Below, one piece after another: positions 35,661 to 46,700 of a DNA stretch of 64,000 bases. Position 1 is the first letter of the stretch; each line of letters opens with the position of its first letter. The notes below the pieces were generated by a model, which worked only from the letters and a program-made list of their open reading frames with translations, ran no database searches and was not told the DNA's origin. This DNA comes from Paramarasmius palmivorus. Lineage: Eukaryota > Basidiomycota > Agaricomycetes > Agaricales > Marasmiaceae. The position numbers were made by a program, and so were the translations under genes. The stretch is from positions 124,001 to 188,000 of the forward strand of contig JAYKXP010000081.1 of the NCBI GenBank assembly GCA_037176845.1, in the 5' to 3' direction.

Positions 35661-37533
35661 ATGTCGGATACCCTTTCTCTCCTTGCTAATCTTGTTGCCC
35701 TTGGGTTCAAGCTGAAGGAGGCGGTCGAAAAGGTGCGTTCTTATACCATATTGATCATACCTAACGTGGCTCACAAGCTTGGCATACGCAGATTAAAGGG
35801 AACAAGGAGACACATCGGACCCTGGTACATCGAATCAATAACTCGCTCAGGTCACTCAACCAGGAATGTAGCAAAATTACAGCGAGGAGTAGTCCCAGTC
35901 TCCGACGCGCGATCAAGAAGCTGAAGTCGTACGCCTATATCGATCGCTTGGGGGATGATTAGATTAGCTGATAGCTGTCCTCCGGTAGAGATATGGAGCA
36001 TGCGCTGGAGAGCTGTAACAAGCCTGCAGCTCGCGCGACAATGTCCAACTTTATGCATTGGTTCAATAAGGATTCGATTGAAGCTGCTCTATTGGCAATC
36101 GACAAGCAGATAGTAGCTTGTTTCCAAGAGTTCACTGTAAGTTACATATCCATCTCAGCTGAATGGCTTCTGACAGTCGCTACCCGGTGTAGGCGCTCAG
36201 TACTATACGAATAGAGCGTAAGCTAGGGCACCACAACGTCGAGGTGAACCGCAAGCTCGACGAGCTATTACGACGAACGCCTAAAGTCCGAGACGGAAGC
36301 GCATCACCTGTGACCCAAAGGCGCACACTGCAAAAGACCCCGAAGCCTACTTCTCCGGTATGTAAATCCGTTCCAACTTTGTTTATTCGGCACCCTGACT
36401 AGACCGGTAGCCTGTGATCACCCGAGGGATTCTCTCTCCAAAATCGGATATATCTTCACTATCAAGTACCTCCAGTACGATACCGAAATCGGCTTCCGTG
36501 GATCGAATACACCAATCTGTATGTTCCATGTATATACTTCGCTGGCTCTTGCTGACCATTTTACTAGCCTATACATCCAGTTCGTGTTCCATTTCCGTCG
36601 AGAATGCGATCATCGTCCAGCCAGTCATCAACATCCACACAATCCCATACAAGCTCACTCCGGCCTAATCGTCCCTCGACTCTGAGGTCTCTTCACCAAC
36701 AGGCTGATGACCTCGACGCAGAGCATAGGCGACTCCGATCGCATAACTTTCCTACCGAAGCCATGATTGCAGCTCGGAAAGCTGTCGGCCTTCGCCGCAT
36801 CATTGTCTCCATGGACGAAAACGCTCGAACGACAGGTGCTCTAGCCAACTCCTTGACATACGTGGCTAGGTGTCTCAAAGACCTCGACGTTGGCCATCGC
36901 CTAGGAACTATATCACATCATCATGAACGAGAACTCTTGAACATCCTGTCAGAAAGTGTTGCCCTGTACAGGGAGGCCTTCCGAGCCGAAACCAGCTTTC
37001 GGTTAGACCTTGGTAACGCACTGTATAATCTTTCCGTTTGTCTTGCGGAAGTGTGGACGAATAGAAAGGCAGCGCGCTCGGTTGGTGGTGGCCTTAACAT
37101 GCCTTCGCTACCTGGACATTACCGGGTAAAGGAACTGAATGGTGACACGAGTCTCATGGCTGCTTTGGACGCAGCCCATGAAGCCGTTCACCATTTTAGC
37201 ATTCTGGAGAACGAGGAGCCCGAATTATATGGATTCAATTTGGCGAATGCACTTCTCAATCAGTCATTCATCCTTTCTGATCTCGGGAAGGGTGAGAAGG
37301 CGTTGGGAACAGCGAGAAGGGCGGTGGCGCTAGCAGGTCAGTTCTTGACAAGTCTGGAGGAGTTGCCAGGGGAGCGACATGATGCATTTGAGGAACGTGC
37401 AAAGCGTGCCAAGGTACTGCATAAGGCATGGATGCGGGTATCTTATTGCTTGGAGTACCTCGGAAGGAGGGAAGAGTCGGTGGAGGCGGAACAGGAGGCC
37501 AATCGCGTCTTGGATGACCAGATCAAAGTATGA
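35661..37533 (+). CDS. Receptor-type helical domain fused to TPR-like repeats
   Basis: Six exons (35661-35732, 35792-35928, 35989-36136, 36193-36357, 36411-36518 and 36568-37533) give 531 residues. The N-terminus MSDTLSLLANLVALGFKLKE, then IKGNKETHRTLVHRINNSL, is the amphipathic helical domain found at the front of agaric NLRs and resembles HeLo/MLKL-type bundles (inferred). A Ser/Thr-rich linker (about residues 175-240) follows. The C-terminal 290 residues are helical repeats of TPR type (ALANSLTYVARCLKDLD, DLGNALYNLSVCLAEVW, FNLANALLNQSFILSDLGK, WMRVSYCLEYLGRREE). There is no ATPase. It lies 4 kb from the NACHT-WD40 gene. It could be an effector or adaptor in cell-death signalling; no direct evidence. 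Confidence 0.85.
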
Positions 37534-37630
37534 TAATTACGAGCGTTTTTATTCCTTATTTACACTACGAGATACATATTACAAGTCACGAGTAAAAGAC
37601 TATTCTAGGGTACTATACAGTGGACATTAC

Positions 37631-38935
37631 TTACGGTTCATCATGGGAGATTGAGGTCGATGGTGACCATGACTTGGTAGTATGTATGAGTACAGGACGC
37701 TGTATATCGTTCTGAGTCGCTGTTACTTCCAACTCACGCGGTGGTATCACGGCGCTCGGAAAATGCGAAGTTTGATGGTTGGATATTCCGAGCACTGCTC
37801 GCAAAATGATGACGATAAAGACGATTCCCTAAGTGCCTGTTTTCAGTTATGGTCCTTGGAATGTGGCCAACGCTACTTACAATCAACTGGGTAATCTGCG
37901 TGTTGAATGGACATGAACGTTTACGGCAGAACATGAAACGGACAAACTGAGAACTGACCGCATCATAGACAATATATTGAGCATAGCTGCCACATAGGTA
38001 GAGAACCAATAGCACAATCGATGTCACAGAGTATATGGCGCCAGATTCGATAACTATTACTGCGATAGACGGCAACTGATTGGTGTGCACCTCTTTTGCG
38101 GCGGAAAACAGCGTTCGGGTCTTGTGGTGCATATACCAAATACGACATGCTATCAAGCCTATCGCGTTCGTTGAGCAACAAAAGAGATGGTGAAAGATTC
38201 GGAAACGAACCTGTGCTTCCCAAGTTCGTGGCCAACGTGAATAGCAGGAATGATATGGCCCATACGTGGTATTGAGAGGCAAAGATCGGGTCTCCGCCAT
38301 TTGAGGCATGGGTGAAAAGCTCGATGACTCGGGCGCCGGTTACTTTACATTGGATGATCAGCCACACACTTGAATGATTTGTGCACTTGGTCGACATACC
38401 TGTAGTACCTAGTAGGCACATCCCTAAACCAACCCCTACGCGTTTATCGTTGTTCCAAACGATGTATGCGCGATATAACTGTTATTTGAGTCGTCAGCCC
38501 CAAATAAGATGACAGAATCGCGGCGAATGACCCACCCAAAACGCATCTGCAACCAAGGTTTGCAGATAATAGACACTAGTCTTGACTAGGTACGATCTGA
38601 CGTTCACGACAGATAGCGCCTCGTTTGGTGTTTGGACACCCTGCTTGAAGATAAAGGCATCGAGAACCCGATACATATCAACTCCAATATGCTATATCAG
38701 ACTTTGGCATACATTTTTGGCCAGCACATACTTCAAGACTCACGGTAGATCCCAGCACAAACATGAGTATTACTACGACAAAGGCGCCAACATGGGTTTT
38801 GCTGCTCAGCTCGGGCCTTGGATGCGTACGTGAAAACGAGTGGTTTCGTTTTCGTTTGTCGAGGTAAACGAACAAGTAAAATCCACACAGTAATAAGAGA
38901 ACACCTATAACTACCAGGTAAGCCAAGTTAATCAT
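37631..38935 (-). CDS. Multi-pass membrane protein with 15-nt micro-exon
   Basis: Six exons (38935-38744, 38691-38536, 38478-38211, 38158-37959, 37895-37881 and 37828-37631) give 342 residues. About seven membrane helices are visible: LAYLVVIGVLLLLCGFYLFV, HVGAFVVVILMFVLGST, YLQTLVADAFWLYRAYIVW, WAISFLLFTLATNLG, IAVIVIESGAIYSVTSIVLL and GIVFIVIILRAVLG. DAFW-LYR, with an intron inside it, is shared with the paralogue at 57721-59042. Exon 5 is a 15-nt micro-exon coding ITQLI. The tail is Ser/Thr-rich and cytosolic-looking. This is a common agaric 7TM-like family of unknown function; a receptor role is only a guess. It is convergent with the TPR-like gene, with about 100 bp between stops. Confidence 0.87.
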
Positions 38936-39844
38936 CGAGGTGCCTAGCAGGGAAATTACTTGCCATACAGAATGCTCTCAAGGCAGAAAGCGACGAGACT
39001 GACTGTATCTAGACGAATTTGCGGGACAGTCATAGAGAAGGCGGGTAAGGTAGGCGAGGTCGTACGAATTTGAATTTGAAGGTGTATAAATACGAATCGA
39101 AGGGAAAAGTCCACGGTCAGGGCGGTTCCAAAGTCATACGAAGTTTGAGCGCTGCACTGCTATACAGATAGCCAAGAGCAGCGACTCAGGTTCCCTTCGG
39201 TCCCAGAACCATCCCGTCAACGGTCGACGTGGATGGGCGCGAACTATCGCCGATGTGACCCGCCGTGTTAAAACTCTTTCGAATCTTTGTATGGGATCTT
39301 GAAGTGTGAAGTTGGTATCGACCGGACTTTGACTGGATTTGTATAAGGCATGTCTTCTGAACGACTATCTTCAGTTTTGAAGTGTGGTCGGACGTGTACT
39401 ATTCCGGAGTCTTCAGAGAAAGGAGGAAGAATGTCTATGTCAACGGTGACGACGATGGGACTTTCGTGGTGCTCACCTAATTGGGTAGCTCATGCGAAAC
39501 CTGGATATTTCATAGAGTCTCCTTCTGTTTATATTGGGTAACCGGGGCACCGTGTAGTTGATTGGAGACGTGGTGAGCGTAGAAGGCAAGACGGAAATCT
39601 TGGTAAGCGCCCAAATCTTGATCCCAAACCGTCACCACCTCAGACCAAGCTCTCCACCATTCAAACACTATACTCCAGATATCAGAACTCAAAGGCTTAG
39701 GATGGATGGACTGCCGAAGACTTTATTCGTCCTTCTGCGACTCAGGTCGCCTTGACTAGTGCCAGCTGACTGTGGGTCCAATGGATAAGGTTAGCGCCAG
39801 CTGTGAAAGGAACAGTTTCTTCTCTTTGGTCACCCACCACCGCA
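38936..39844. other. Intergenic region with a duplicated BTB-upstream motif
   Basis: The part near 39604-39650 (GCGCCCAAATCTTGATCCCA) matches sequences near 52518 and 54840, which precede the other members of the second BTB family. No gene is seen. The AGCGCCCAAAACTTGACC-type element, at about 240 bp here and further away in the others, may be a conserved promoter piece or simply duplication residue. Confidence 0.45.
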
Positions 39845-40812
39845 ATGGCCTCCTCAGACCCGCCAAACACCCCATCTTGCCCCGGTAAGTCGCTGAAAAT
39901 CTCCATCTCGTATCAAACCCATTGATATCGTTTCGTTCCAGTCGACCACTGCCCTATTCCCGTCGATATCGCAATCAAATCCTCCGATGGACGTACATTT
40001 GGCGCACACGCGAAGAACCTCGAGTGGTTCACGGAAGGGTTCCCCCTCGTTGACTCCGTAATCAGCACAGTCCAAGAACCAGTAGAACTCACGGAGGATG
40101 GAGATGTACTTGCGCTCCTACTGACGTTCACACACAATTTACCTGCTCCTGACCTTACAGGACGCAGTATCGATGCAGTCATGGGGCTTGCAGATGCGGC
40201 TGATAAATACGGCGTGCATTATGCCTTGGTAGCATGCAGAAAAGCGATGAGGTACGAGCTCGGTTCCAAGTTTGTTTATGGTACTCTTGTTCATCTCTGA
40301 ACTGACAGGTCACTCTCTGAAGATTCTGAGTGTAATGCTCTCCGTATTGTCAAGTACAAAGCAAGCCATAATGATCTGGAAGATATCGATTATATCGCAC
40401 CGAGGACGATGAATTTCTCGATCGTACACGTGCTCGAATTCTTTGGAGAAGATCATGCAAAGCCATTTTGGCGATGGGTGAGGTGATCTGTGGCTTGGGT
40501 TCTTCAGGTTCACTGAAATAGTCTGTTTTATGTTAGGTGCGGTATCAACAATCTTATATGGAGGCACTAGAACGATATCGTAAGGCAGTTTCGGGATCAC
40601 CTATTCTTCATGAATTGTCCGAAGCTGGGTCCCCAGTAATACTCGGTCGCGGTCGCGGCCGCGGGGGTATATGGATACACTCATCCCAACGCAAAGGGGT
40701 TTGTCCCCAATTCGAAGACTTCTCAAAATTGGTTCTTTCAGCGCTCGAGGAAATCTCCAGCGTGGGGATGCCGACACCAACGACGTTTTCGCAGAACTGT
40801 GAAAATTTGTGA
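39845..40812 (+). CDS. BTB/POZ protein, second family, C-terminally truncated copy
   Basis: Exons 39845-39884, 39942-40251, 40309-40477 and 40537-40812 give 264 residues. The BTB domain (DIAIKSSDGRTFGAHAKNLE, then AVMGLADAADKYGVHYALVA) is followed by a helical part (EDIDYIAPRTMNF, ALERYRKAVSGSP). Exons 2 and 3 (310 and 169 nt) equal those of the intact sister at 53511-54557. After PTPTTF an extra base shifts the frame and a stop follows at 40810, so the conserved tail CLCGVD and about 40 residues are lost. They are still readable in another frame up to 40914. A short insert coding GRGRGRG near 40650 is also unique to this copy. Probably expressed as a shortened form, or on the way to a pseudogene. 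Confidence 0.8.
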
Positions 40813-41455
40813 AGTCGCTGCCGGAGGTGGCGACACCCTGTCTTTGTGGTGTGGATTACATGGTGCGAAAAATGTAGCAAAGATTCTGGAGAATCCACCA
40901 CGATGGTTGAAGTAATAGGTGAAATTCCGTCCAAGACTTCTACTGGGCCTACTTCCATAACAAATCGTTCGTCTGTGTCCATTTTAGGACTATAGGGTTT
41001 GCGCGAAGCATGCGTGATAAAATACTTGTACATACGATATCGTATGACTTAGCCATGTATTAAAGTACTTACCAGATTCCGAACATTCCTAGTAAATCAC
41101 CAGTAGTTGGGAAGGTTGGGCTTGCGTTGGAACGGAATTCGAAGAAATTGTCTCTGGACCCGTTCATTTATTAATACCGCTTGTATATGTGCTCAGGTTA
41201 CGAGTTCGAATTAGACCTGTGACCGATCCCTTAGTGACGATGACAAGTCATGTACTAGTTGAGCTGTAAAGGTGTTGCCCCATGTGTGCCATTTGGTGAT
41301 GGCGGTACACATTCCGTCTTCTATGTTCTCGCCTTTGTCTTTTCTCTCTCTTTCCATGATACGGGTTTGCAAGTGCCGTATAGTTGTATTTTGTTGCCTG
41401 GGCTTTTTACACCCGTACTCGGCATCTTCACGCTGGATGCCTGAAATGAGCATTC

Positions 41456-41643
41456 ACCTGTTTTGTTCGAGAATGCGCTTGTTAATACCGACCAAGGATA
41501 TGGGATATCGGAAACAATACCTTGGGATCTGAGATTGCCACATCAAAAGGCAGTCCGGTGGCCTGAAATTACGGTGGATACGCTGGAGGCGACATTGCAG
41601 CGATTGAGAGAATGCATGAAGGCCGCTAGTGTGTATGAGTGAC
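41456..41643 (+). other. Exon-like open segment, unrecognised
   Basis: One frame reads VLFENALVNTDQGYGISETI, then PWDLRLPHQKAVRWPEITVD, then LEATLQRLRECMKAASVYE and a TGA. The composition is protein-like and amphipathic at the end. No start or neighbouring exon could be joined. The rest of 40915-42119 holds nothing I can support. Confidence 0.3.
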
Positions 41644-42119
41644 CATAAATTGGGCTTTGAGTGAGAACTCACCCATGTGTTTCGCGCAAAGATGGCGACT
41701 ACCTTGATTATCGGCAGTCAAGTCCGGTGGGCCAAGTGCTCTGAGGTCGGGGATCTAAGGGATTCGAGCATTCATTCGTTGAGCTTTCCATGCGACGACG
41801 TTGATATTATGTACCTGCTGTGCTCGCGAGATGAGAATGCGGGGGACAGGACCTGACAGGACCTGGATAAGAACTATAACTACTCACCTTTCTTCAACCC
41901 GTAAACCCATAGTCAGCACGTCATTTGAGATGTGCAATGTATCCCGAAGTACTCAGTCTTAGGCCACGCGTTGTGTTTGATAACTAGGGCAGGGAAGAAC
42001 AGATGTAGCTGTGTCTGAAGTGCAAGAAAGAAGAGACACACTTACAAGTCTTCGGAACAATAGAATGAATTTGAGCCCTTGATAAATATATATATTGAGT
42101 ACTGCCTATATCCATGTAG

Positions 42120-42341
42120 ATGAGCGTAGTCCCCAGAGAACAAGATGGGCGTGAACTGACCGGTCTGGGACTGCCAGTGAAACGAGCCCTCGACGACCTA
42201 TTTTCTTTCAGAGACTGGTTCGACCCTCGAGTGTTGGCTACCTTGATGGGCGAAATAGGATCATGTTTGGCGAATGAGAAGGACTGTGTGAGTGTGCTTG
42301 TGGGTGTGATGGTGGTTTACAATCAAGAGGTGCTGTCATGA
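42120..42341 (+). other. Short open frame, unrecognised
   Basis: ATG to TGA frame with GLPVKRALDDLFSFRDWFDP and ATLMGEIGSCLANEKDC, protein-like but without family. A GTGAGT lies at 42287 after DC, so a donor and an unseen downstream exon are possible. It may belong with 41456-41643 to one damaged gene. Confidence 0.3.
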
Positions 42342-42493
42342 CGCGTTTGAGGAACGGCGTTCTGCCTAACCACCATCTTTCGTTCGACGCGATTTTCAGG
42401 CATCTCGTTCCTCTGTCGACCTTGGCTTCCTGCCTGTCCTATCAACAAGTCACTGAGGTGGATTAATGTGCGACTCAAGTTACAATAATGATG

Positions 42494-42515
42494 TTTTTTT
42501 TTTTTTTTTTTTTTT
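42494..42515. repeat. Homopolymer T tract (22 nt)
   Basis: Read on the minus strand it is a 22-nt A tract. It follows a short minus-strand frame that stops near 42531 (frame 42782-42531, ending EEKQGVSLLI). This could be the tail of a retroposed copy, or a plain microsatellite. Confidence 0.6.
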
Positions 42516-43045
42516 GCTGACGCACCTATTTTATATCAGCAATGAAACACCTTGTTTTTCTTCATTCACCATCACATCTCGAAATGTGTCGAGAATGGTG
42601 TCGTCGTCGAGCCTGTCAATGACAGAACGACGGGGACGATCAGCCACCCGAAACCGTTCAAGTGCTCCATCAAACCTCGTTCTCCCAGTGCCATAGCATT
42701 GATTCAAGGCGAAGACACTGCAATCTAATTCTATTTGCTCCGCTCCTGAATCATTTCCGCTCCCTGAATCTATACCAACCACTCCAGGCCCAAGCCTATC
42801 GTAGTATTCTGCGGGAACTGAGGAAGGCAGTCGATGTCTGTGGTGGGCCGTAAAGCAGTGAAGGACCAGACTTGGTTGGATAGAGCACCGTCACTTCATC
42901 AACACCTCCAACGTCGTTAACGTCGCCTTCATCATCACATACTCCCATAACATCCACAACACATCCCAACCATGCTGACCTTGCTCTGGAGTACCTCGAA
43001 ATCGTTCACTCCCTTCGCACCCGCACCGCCGTCCAACCCTTCTTG

Positions 43046-43078
43046 TTGACTGGCTTCGCATGATATATGTGCGCATGC
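43046..43078 (+). mobile_element. Short LINE-derived fragment
   Basis: The bases at 43047-43078 (TGACTGGCTTCGCATGATAT, then ATGTGCGCATGCA) are the same as bases 47437-47468 in the reverse-transcriptase region of the LINE, there coding WLRMIYVRM. The flanks differ, so this is a stray fragment or a recombination footprint. Confidence 0.7.
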
Positions 43079-43431
43079 ATCTTCACATTATGGGCGACTC
43101 GAGGTCGAGTTCGACAACACTCGTATGGACGAGCAAGACGCTCAGACATGGACGTGGAAGTTGCTCCTCGTCTTCTCTGCGACAAGTGTTCTCGATTTAT
43201 GGTGTTTAGACTCATACGTGCTCAACGCTATCACGTTTACACGCCGCCAGAGCTCTGACTGGGATTGCCATTGGCCCGCCGTCGACAGCGTCTTACACAT
43301 TATCATCCCCCACTTTGCTATACCGCGAAAGGATCGCTATTTTTCCGAAACCCCTCTATCGACTCTCCTTGGCTTTGCATTCATGGCCGAGGATCGAGCG
43401 GTGGAGTGGAGTCCCGTTATGGTCTCCGACA

Positions 43432-43563
43432 TGGCAGTGCCTTCACGGTGTCGGGACCGCGTTCGATTCCTAGGCATGGCAGTGTTTTCACGGTGCCCGC
43501 TTGCGACAGCTGATGCGTTCCCCTTGTATCACAAACATGCCAGTGTTTTCACGGTGTCTGAGG
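43432..43563 (+). repeat. Three imperfect direct repeats of about 25 nt
   Basis: CATGGCAGTGCCTTCACGGT at about 43432, CATGGCAGTGTTTTCACGGT at 43476 and CATGCCAGTGTTTTCACGGT at 43536 repeat with 44- and 60-nt spacing. They lie just upstream of the LINE, inside an open plus-strand frame (43125-43637) that I do not think is a gene. Possibly the 5' leader of the element. Confidence 0.6.
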
Positions 43564-43728
43564 GGTGGACGATTGCACAGAGTGTTGTCCTGCTGTTGTT
43601 TGTCCAGCATCACGTTCTTTTGGTCATGGGACACTGAGTAGATTCTTATCGCACAAGAGGTGCTGTCTCACCTGCCGTTCAAATATTGCACTGTTCGTGG
43701 TGGCCCCAAAACCTTCCTACGGCGCGTT

Positions 43729-46700
43729 ATGACCACCATTGCCGATATCACAGACCTTCCTGCTCTTCCGGCTCTGGAACCAACAGACTCGCCTGTCATT
43801 CTTGACCTCTCTCCCTTACCTCCTCTTGATTCTATCACGGCCACCGTGGCACCATCTTCGCCAACTCAGGCGACAACAACTCGCCAAATGACTCGCCAGA
43901 CGAGCAGGTCTTTGTCCAAAGCTGGCGGTAAGCTCAAGGACAAGAAAGTTCCGGAGAAGGACAAGCAACCCGAGCAAGAGCAAGGCTCCAGTGCTGCTCC
44001 TATTGTGTCGGACGATGATCTCTTGACGTATCAGCAGTTTGGTGTGTTCGTTGATTGGTGAATTATTGATGTCGTTCTGACTCTGCCACTCTTTTGCCTC
44101 CTAGGTCTCATGCCACCGGCTGCAAGCGAGTCTGCCAATGGCTATCGTCTGCGGGATGGAGACAATCTAATCAAGGTGGCACGTGCTCTGAAGGACTTTC
44201 TCGACAACTTCGCTACCGAGAAGAAGGTCCTCATCGACTCTCGTCAGGAACACCAACTCATGTTACATGAGACCCGCATTCGCCTCGAGAAGGAGATCGC
44301 CGAGCTCGCAGTGTTCGATATATCACGCGATGCTAATTTCCGCTCCCTTTATATGAGCGTGGCAAAGCTGATAAACGAGGTTCGGGATCTTAAGGCTACA
44401 GCTGCTCAAGCTCTACCTCCTCTTCCTGTGTTGGATGGTTCCTTTTCACCACCAACCAAGCGACCTTTGGTAGACGCTGAACTGCCTGTTGTGGGTCAAG
44501 CCAAGCGCCCTCGAATGGACACTTCCACAGATGTCCTTTGGACCCATGTCACTGAGGACGGAGATCCTCGTCAAGTAGCTCGCGTTCTCCTCAAGGGTAT
44601 TCCTTCATTCAACATCCGCGCACTGGCGACTGCCTTCAGGATGTCTCGTTACCCCAAGTGCATTGTTTTGCGATTCCACGAAGCATCTTCGGCTGCTTCC
44701 TTGGTTCACATCATGGCACTCGACTCGGGACTTCGCCCTGCTGGATATGAGACTAAGGCAGATCAGAACGGGAGGAAGGAACCAATGATCGTCTCCTTCA
44801 TGGATTCGGCTGTAGCAGACGTGGTAGCTGGCGGAGCTAATAAGTTGTCGAGCATTGCTGATGTGGCCGCTGGGTGAGACTGTTCTTGCACCATAGGCTA
44901 CATTGCAACTGTGACTGATTTTTGCTTGGACTTGATATTGTGTTATCATTGATGTACTAGTAACCGACCTTCTCAATTGAAGCTTCTTTCTTGGAATATT
45001 CAGGGGAACTTGTCACCTAAGATCAGGGATAGTCGTTTCATCGCGCGTTTCGCTTCTATGGATGTTGCCATTCTTGGAGAAACATGGTTGCGGTCGAATC
45101 AAGAAGATACGCTGCCCCTTCCACACGGCTGGGATGTCGTCGTATCGAGCCGTAAGGATCGTCCGGCTCACAGAAAGGTCATGGGAGGGATTGCAATCCT
45201 CCTCAGAGATGTCGTACCTTATCGAGTTCTCGAGTCGCTATGTGTACCTGATCTCTTGGTGATGGACTTGCCGGACTTCGTACTGGTTGGTGTATATCTA
45301 CCACCGGAGAACTCTGATTATGAACAATGGGCGGATGAGGATGTATGCCAGAAGCTGGAGGAAGCTCTGGTGTGGATTACGAGAGGCATGCAAAAGAAGG
45401 TGGTGGTCTCGGGTGATTTGAACGCGAGAATTGCACAGGAATTCCCGTCCAGGTCAGATGCTTCGGCTGGGCGCAAATCGATGGACACGAAGAAAACGAC
45501 GAGAGGTACATGGCTGTTGCAACTATGTGACGACCTCAATCTTGTCATTGTCAATGGTACGAGAGCGGAGACAAGTTCACCTGGCAGCTTTACGTCTTTT
45601 CAACCCCTCGGCTCCAGTGTGATTGATTATGTCATTGTGTCTCATGAGCTCTTCCTTCATCTTCCCGACTCATCTCTGGCCATACAGAGAGCTGATGATT
45701 GGTCGGACCACGCTGTGCTCTCCTGCACGCTACCTGTTACTGCCAATGCTCAAAGTGTGCCTAGTCCACAAGTTCCTCCTGCACTACCCCCTCCTTTGCC
45801 TCCTACAAAACTCGACTGTTTGGTCACAGACGCCCTAGAAGCAGCGAAGTCTCCGTTGGAACAGCGCCTCTCTCTCCTATATGGTCCGGTCTTCTTTGAT
45901 GAACCCCCAATTGGGGTGTATATCGCCGTCTCGGTACCTCCCAGCCCTGTTAATGCCTCCATTTTCTCCCTATATTGGGGTAAGGATGCAAAAGACAATG
46001 TTTGTCACAGTGTTCGAGGGAAGCGAGATGCAGGACGTGCAGCTCTGGCGGGTCTGCTATGTGCTCTCCAACGATTGGACTGCCAACCCCGCTCGTCAAA
46101 GATCAGACGAGTACAGGTCTTTACCACCTCGGACTACCTCATTCAGTCTCTCACCTCACTGGTCATACGGAACAAAGAACATGGGTGGGATAAAGCAAAT
46201 GCAGACCTTGTTCAACTCCTGGTGAAGTGGATCCAGCATCGTGTTGCACCTGTGGAGTTCACCCTTCTCAAGTCGACGACTACAAATGCCCATTTCCAAA
46301 AGGCTACTGCGGCAGTTAGGAAGTCGGTGTCGTCTAATTCTTTGCTTGACTGGAATCCTGGCAGTGTTACTCGTACGTCTCAATGTGATTGTTACCTTTG
46401 AATGGATGGTGACCTTTGTTTTAGCCTCGCCGCCTGTCCCAGGCAACTTTTGTCCAATACGGAATACATCAAAGGTTATTACACATTCCCCTATGGCTCC
46501 ATCCAATGGCGCGCCTCCATCATCACCACAAATCATCATTCCGACTGCCGATGACCTGTCAGAGGTCTCAGATGACTCTGATTGTGAGTCCGGGCAGCGT
46601 ACTACTCTCTCTCATCGAGGGAGACGACGTTTACGTGAACTCCGTCAGCGGAATTTGTCACGGCTTCTGAGCTGCTGCTCATCCCGTGAATTCTGGGACC

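Noticed and set aside
38368..38400. GTATGT to CAAG segment in the 37.6-kb membrane-protein gene, an intron candidate
   Set aside because: Only 31 nt and removing it breaks the frame, while reading through keeps it open.
43125..43637. Open plus-strand frame of 170 codons before the LINE
   Set aside because: It is built around three direct repeats, lacks protein-like composition and has no splice context.
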